Source of the DNA: Prochlorococcus sp. AG-355-I04
Lineage (GTDB): Bacteria; Cyanobacteriota; Cyanobacteriia; PCC-6307; Cyanobiaceae
Direction: 5' to 3'
DNA length: 37,189 bases
NCBI GenBank assembly: GCA_003280915.1
Contig: QCDL01000004.1
Location: 1 to 37,189 of the forward strand
Part shown: in pieces, positions 33,840 to 37,189 of the stretch
Layout: each line of letters begins with the position of its first letter
Position numbering within the stretch: position 1 is the stretch's first letter
Made by a program: the position numbers and the translations under genes
The notes under the pieces: model-generated
What the model was told of the DNA's origin: nothing
Databases searched by the model: none
What the model saw: only the letters and a program-made list of their open reading frames with translations

Positions 33840-35122
33840 TAAGATACTTTTGAACTTTGATTCTTAAAAGAATTATTATTTTTACCCTCTGCAATAAGGT
33901 ATATCATGAAAAGTAAGATAACGGAACCAGCGATAAAAGGTGACTTGGGACCAAAACTATCATAAACCCTTCCGGCCATTGCAATTCCTAAAACCCCTCC
34001 AAGACTCTGTAGTCCCTGGAGGTTACTTAAAATTGATCCTTGTTTATCAACGTCTAATTTCTTTGATATTAGTGCTCTTAACGTGGGTGTAATTAATCCT
34101 GCCCCAACGGCTAAAAATGAAACAGCTGAGTAAATATTAAGTGCCGCATTTTCTTTTGGAGCAGTTATTAAAAGAGCACATGCTACAAGAATGAAGCCTG
34201 ATCCGATAAGTGTTAATCTCATTTCGCCAAATTGCTTTACCAGAGGCCCTATTAGTCCTCCTTGAACGATAATTGCAATTATTCCTACTACAACAAGAGT
34301 TCCACTTGATGCTTTGGTCGTCCAGTTTAATGATTCTTGAAGGAAAAATATAAGGATATTAGTCAATCCAGTAAAAGCAATAAAGTAAATAAAAAAAGCT
34401 ATTGATAATTTTTTAATCTTTTCTTCTTTGAAAACTGCAAATAAAGCTTTTAAAGGGTTTTTTAAAGCAGTTTTTGATTTATTTATTTCACTATTAGGCT
34501 TGGTTTCTGGTAGGTAAAAAAATACAAGGAGAAAATTTATTATTGGAATAATTGAGGCTATCAAAACTGGAATAATAAAATTATTATTTGTATTTCTTGC
34601 AAAAATTACAACAAAAATATTACCTAAGAAAAAACTTAAACCAAAAGCTACACCAATAAGACCAAATGTTTTTGCTCTTTTTTCAGGGCTTGAAATATCT
34701 GCAAGAATTGTTGTCGCAGTAGCTGCAGTTCCTCCACTTAAACCGTCAATTAGTCTTGCTAAAAATAATAAAAATAACGGGATAGTGGCTATGGAATTTG
34801 ACCAATTAAAAAGAACTGTAAAAGATAATATTGATATTCCTATTACTGAACCAGTAATACAAAAAAGAGTGACAGGTCTTCTTCCATATCTATCACTCAT
34901 AAGTCCGATAAAAGGAGAAGCTGTAAATTGAGCTAATTGGTAAGTGCATGATAATAAACCATATGTACTTGCTTTAGAGTCAAAAAGTAAAACAAAAGAG
35001 GGTAATATGGGTAACAGTATACTTTCACTTAAACGATCATTTAGGAGAGTGATAAACGCACTAAGGAGAGTAAATTTTTTATTTGGTTTTAATAAACTTT
35101 CTTTCACAATATTTACCTTCAT
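33839..35122 (-). CDS. Major facilitator superfamily transporter, multidrug-efflux type
   Basis: A 427-aa MFS protein with about twelve hydrophobic segments. The loop between spans 2 and 3 has the MFS signature GLMSDRYGRRPV; a charged loop of about 30 residues (ETKPNSEINKSKTALKNPL) sits between the two six-helix halves. The stretch LLARLIDGLSGG, then ATTILADISSPEKRAKTFG is typical of the TetA/Bcr-like drug:proton antiporter group, so export of a small molecule is likely, but the substrate is not predictable. Its stop shares one base with the ppk start codon. The 5' end faces cobA across about 30 bases, so both promoters must overlap or lie within coding sequence. Confidence 0.9.
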   Translation of the reverse strand: MKVNIVKESLLKPNKKFTLLSAFITLLNDRLSESILLPILPSFVLLFDSKASTYGLLSCTYQLAQFTASPFIGLMSDRYGRRPVTLFCITGSVIGISILSFTVLFNWSNSIATIPLFLLFLARLIDGLSGGTAATATTILADISSPEKRAKTFGLIGVAFGLSFFLGNIFVVIFARNTNNNFIIPVLIASIIPIINFLLVFFYLPETKPNSEINKSKTALKNPLKALFAVFKEEKIKKLSIAFFIYFIAFTGLTNILIFFLQESLNWTTKASSGTLVVVGIIAIIVQGGLIGPLVKQFGEMRLTLIGSGFILVACALLITAPKENAALNIYSAVSFLAVGAGLITPTLRALISKKLDVDKQGSILSNLQGLQSLGGVLGIAMAGRVYDSFGPKSPFIAGSVILLFMIYLIAEGKNNNSFKNQSSKVS

Positions 35123-35152
35123 TGCGATTAACTTTTACTACCATACTTGTTA

Positions 35153-35968
35153 ATGGAGATTATTGTGCCTGGCATTGTTTATTTAGTTGGAGCAGGTCCT
35201 GGTGACCCTGAGCTTTTGACTCTTAAAGCTTTACGCCTAATAAAAAATTGTGATGCACTAGTTCATGATGCTTTAATCCCAGATGAAATAACAAAAAAGG
35301 CAGGAAAAAATACTGAAATTTTCCATGTAGGCAAAAGAGCTGGGAAGTGTTCTGTACCTCAGGCCGAAACAAATGATCTTATTTTGAAATTAGCAAAAGA
35401 AGGCAAAAATGTTGTAAGGCTTAAAGGGGGAGATCCATTCGTTTTTTCTAGAGGCGGTGAAGAGGTATCAATTTTAGAAAAAAATGGAATTTCAGTTGAA
35501 ATCGTTCCTGGGATTACTTCTGGGATAGCTGCCCCCACATATTTTGGTATTCCACTAACCCATAGAGATGCTGCGAGTTCCGTAACTTTTGTTACTGGAC
35601 ATGAGCATGTAGATAAGGATAAAAAGACAGTGAATTGGAGAGATTTAGCTAAATCATCAGATAGCTTAGTAATTTTTATGGGTATAAAAAATATTGAATT
35701 TATTGTGGAAGAATTAATTCTAGGTGGTTTAGATAAGAGTACTAAATGCGCTGTTATTCAAGAAGCTACTTTAAAAAATCAAAAATGTTTGATAGAGCAA
35801 TTAGATACTCTACCAGATAAAATCAAAGATAAAGAATTTTTAGCTCCATCAATTATAATTATTGGAAAAATTGTTGAATTTAAGGTTAATAACAATATAA
35901 CTAAAGTATCTGATGTCTATTTACCAGATATTAATAAAATTCAACTATATAATAAGTCCCAAAAGTAA
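35153..35968 (+). CDS. cobA: Uroporphyrinogen-III C-methyltransferase
   Basis: CobA/SUMT methylates uroporphyrinogen III twice with SAM to give precorrin-2, the branch point to siroheme and cobalamin. The 271-aa frame is the stand-alone SUMT type without CysG dehydrogenase/chelatase fusion: VYLVGAGPGDPELLTLKA at the start, VRLKGGDPFVFSRGGEE, the SAM-site stretch VEIVPGITSGIAAP, and PLTHRDAASSVTFVTGH, then VIFMGIKN. The start is uncertain: the ATG at 35153 has no Shine-Dalgarno, whereas a GTG at 35165 has GGAG six bases upstream and places Met directly before PGIVYLVGAG, as in many relatives (267 aa). A TTG at 35147 is the least likely. The last 28 bases overlap the convergent pabC gene. Confidence 0.95.
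   Translation: MEIIVPGIVYLVGAGPGDPELLTLKALRLIKNCDALVHDALIPDEITKKAGKNTEIFHVGKRAGKCSVPQAETNDLILKLAKEGKNVVRLKGGDPFVFSRGGEEVSILEKNGISVEIVPGITSGIAAPTYFGIPLTHRDAASSVTFVTGHEHVDKDKKTVNWRDLAKSSDSLVIFMGIKNIEFIVEELILGGLDKSTKCAVIQEATLKNQKCLIEQLDTLPDKIKDKEFLAPSIIIIGKIVEFKVNNNITKVSDVYLPDINKIQLYNKSQK
35155..35158 (+). promoter_or_regulatory. Shine-Dalgarno-like GGAG favouring a GTG start of cobA
   Basis: GGAG sits six bases before the GTG at 35165, an optimal spacing, and lies inside the codons that would be used if the ATG at 35153 were the start. This argues for GTG initiation, though the evidence is one short motif. Confidence 0.4.
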
Positions 35969-36768
35969 ATTGGATCGAATTTAGTTTTAAGTTTTAAATC
36001 ATTAACTTGAATAATTTGTCGGCAAGATAAGCTATTAATCGCAACTATTATGTCATCATTTTCAAATTCTGGAGTAATTAATTCTTCTTTTACAATTTTC
36101 AATTTTAAAGCTTCTGAAACCATAATCCCCTCTAAACAGCCGCTCTTTTTTCTAGGAGTTATCCATTGATTATTTCTTTTAATTAGAAGATTAAATGTAC
36201 TTCCACAACAAAGTTCACCTGACGTATTTAAAAGGATAGAATCATCAAATGATTTTTCATTTGCTTCTGTCAAAACTTGTATTGCCTGATTATATGAAAA
36301 TGTTTTGCATTTACTTATAAGACTGAATTCATTTATTTTTTCCGTTTGACTAAGGCAAACGCTTATCGGATTAAAATTTGGTTTGATTCTATAGAACTCA
36401 AGCCATAAATTATCCAAATCTTTTGTCTCTGAAGTGCTATCAATTGTTAGTTTTCGACCTTCATTAGTTCCTCGACTATAGTTTATTCTTACAGAAGCAA
36501 ATTGATCATTTTTAAGCGATAACTTTTCAATCCCATCATGAATAAGTTGTTTCAAAATTAATTTATTTATTTTGAAATTAATATTTAAAATCTTGCTACT
36601 TTTTTCTAATCTTTTCAGATGTGCATCAAAAAGAATAGGTTTGTTTTCTTTTATCAAAATGGTTTCAAATATACCATCAGCAAATTTTAATCCTCTATTA
36701 TTGGCAGCAATAAATATTCTATCAATATCCAACCATTGATCCTTGTGCCAGCCTAATGTTTCAATCAT
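35941..36768 (-). CDS. pabC: Class IV aminotransferase, probable aminodeoxychorismate lyase (PabC)
   Basis: PabC splits 4-amino-4-deoxychorismate to p-aminobenzoate and pyruvate with PLP, for folate. The 275-aa fold-type IV protein has NNRGLKFADGIFETI (23-37), HLKRLEKS (50-57), SVRINYSRG (92-100), the PLP lysine at about K155 (SKCKTFSYNQA) and the cofactor-binding glutamate in NTSGELCCGSTFN; GCLEGIM follows. Sequence alone would also allow a branched-chain or D-amino-acid transaminase, but its ATG overlaps the stop of a PabB-like gene (ATGA), which strongly favours PabC. The 3' end overlaps cobA by 28 bases on the opposite strand. Confidence 0.88.
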   Translation of the reverse strand: MIETLGWHKDQWLDIDRIFIAANNRGLKFADGIFETILIKENKPILFDAHLKRLEKSSKILNINFKINKLILKQLIHDGIEKLSLKNDQFASVRINYSRGTNEGRKLTIDSTSETKDLDNLWLEFYRIKPNFNPISVCLSQTEKINEFSLISKCKTFSYNQAIQVLTEANEKSFDDSILLNTSGELCCGSTFNLLIKRNNQWITPRKKSGCLEGIMVSEALKLKIVKEELITPEFENDDIIVAINSLSCRQIIQVNDLKLKTKFDPIYFWDLLYS

Positions 36769-37189
36769 TTTAGTGAATCAATTAAAGGTAAAAGTTTCCA
36801 CTTTAGTTCATCAGTTTCTTCTTCAGGGTTTGAGTCAATAACTATTCCGCAACCAGCATATATATTGATTTTTTTGTTTTTAATTAAAAATGATCTTATT
36901 AGTATATTGCTGTCAAACTCTCCATTCCAGTCAAGCTTTAAAAATGAGCCACAGTATGGTCCGCGTTCACATTCTTCTAATTCAAAAAGTCTCTGGCATG
37001 ATCTTAATTTAGGTGCACCAGTTATAGACCCTCCAGGCCAACAAGCTTTTAGTAAATCAATCCAGTTCTTGTCTTTTTTTAATTTGCCTCTGATTACTGA
37101 AGTTAGATGATGAACTTTTACGAAACTTTCAAGTTTTAATATTTCTGGCACCGTAACACTTCCTTTTTCGCAAACTTTACTTAAATCAT
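36765..37189 (-). CDS. pabB: Aminodeoxychorismate synthase component I (PabB), C-terminal part
   Basis: PabB aminates chorismate to aminodeoxychorismate. The frame stays open to the right edge of the window, so only the last 140 residues are visible; the GTG near 37151 is an internal codon, not a start. The chorismate-binding domain is clear: KVCEKGSVTVPEILKLESF, then VHHLTSVIRGKL at the edge, then WPGGSITGAPKLRS, GPYCGSF, DSNILIRSF, and AGCGIVIDSNPEEETDE. PGGSITGAPK is the PabB form; anthranilate synthase TrpE usually has PAGT.SGAPK. Its TGA overlaps the pabC ATG by four bases, a typical coupled folate pair. Confidence 0.92.
   Translation of the reverse strand, partial: DLSKVCEKGSVTVPEILKLESFVKVHHLTSVIRGKLKKDKNWIDLLKACWPGGSITGAPKLRSCQRLFELEECERGPYCGSFLKLDWNGEFDSNILIRSFLIKNKKINIYAGCGIVIDSNPEEETDELKWKLLPLIDSLK

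Noticed and set aside
36765-37151. PabB fragment read as a complete small protein starting at GTG
   Set aside because: The frame is open to the window edge and the residues before the GTG (KVCEKGSVT) are conserved chorismate-binding sequence, so the gene is cut by the window, not truncated.
1-37189. Mobile elements, phage genes, CRISPR arrays, tRNA or rRNA genes, genomic island
   Set aside because: No transposase, integrase, direct-repeat array, tRNA-like cloverleaf or compositional break was noticed on either strand; the content is core metabolism throughout. A tRNA and repeat scan would be the decisive check.

Overview
This AT-rich window (roughly one third G+C by eye) is a densely packed core-genome segment of a marine picocyanobacterium, most likely a high-light-adapted Prochlorococcus. 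The grounds are the base composition, the very short spacers, a sucrose-phosphate synthase, a group 2 sigma factor, cyanobacterium-restricted small families (DUF1400, DUF3134, a PRC-barrel protein beside dnaN) and the gene order dnaN / PRC-barrel protein / purL / purF / gyrA-like. The species call rests on protein resemblance and remembered synteny; no search was run. No mobile element, CRISPR array, tRNA or rRNA is visible, and I found no novel multi-gene defence or biosynthetic system.

Layout. Positions 1-402 hold the C-terminal end of a GyrA/ParC-type topoisomerase subunit. A minus-strand run follows: purF, purL, a PRC-barrel protein and dnaN. Next comes the only gene-free stretch over 300 bases (6117-6453), which holds DnaA-box-like words and AT-rich tracts and is my candidate for the chromosomal replication origin. 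Beyond it on the minus strand are thrC, an exported DUF1400 protein and an ABC1/UbiB-family kinase. The plus strand then carries recN, uvrA and sucrose-phosphate synthase. Next are a minus-strand block (81-aa protein, mraY, DUF3134 protein), a small membrane protein with argG (+), rpsF and aroE (-), dnaK (+), an FAD oxidoreductase (-), purU (+), a ClC transporter and acnB (-), and a DAHP synthase (+). The window ends with a minus-strand block of a VTE5-like lipid kinase, a group 2 sigma factor, ppk and an MFS transporter, then cobA (+), pabC (-) and the C-terminal part of pabB (-), which runs off the right edge.

How the genes fit together. Nearly everything is housekeeping: purine synthesis and one-carbon balance (purF, purL, purU), replication and repair (gyrA-like, dnaN, recN, uvrA), amino-acid and shikimate metabolism (thrC, argG, aroE, DAHP synthase), p-aminobenzoate for folate (pabB-pabC), tetrapyrrole methylation (cobA), TCA cycle (acnB), cell wall (mraY), osmolyte synthesis (sucrose-phosphate synthase), polyphosphate (ppk) and protein folding (dnaK). 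The streamlining is striking: all seven convergent gene pairs either overlap or are separated by 10 bases or fewer, and several same-strand pairs overlap or abut. At least four genes appear to start with TTG.
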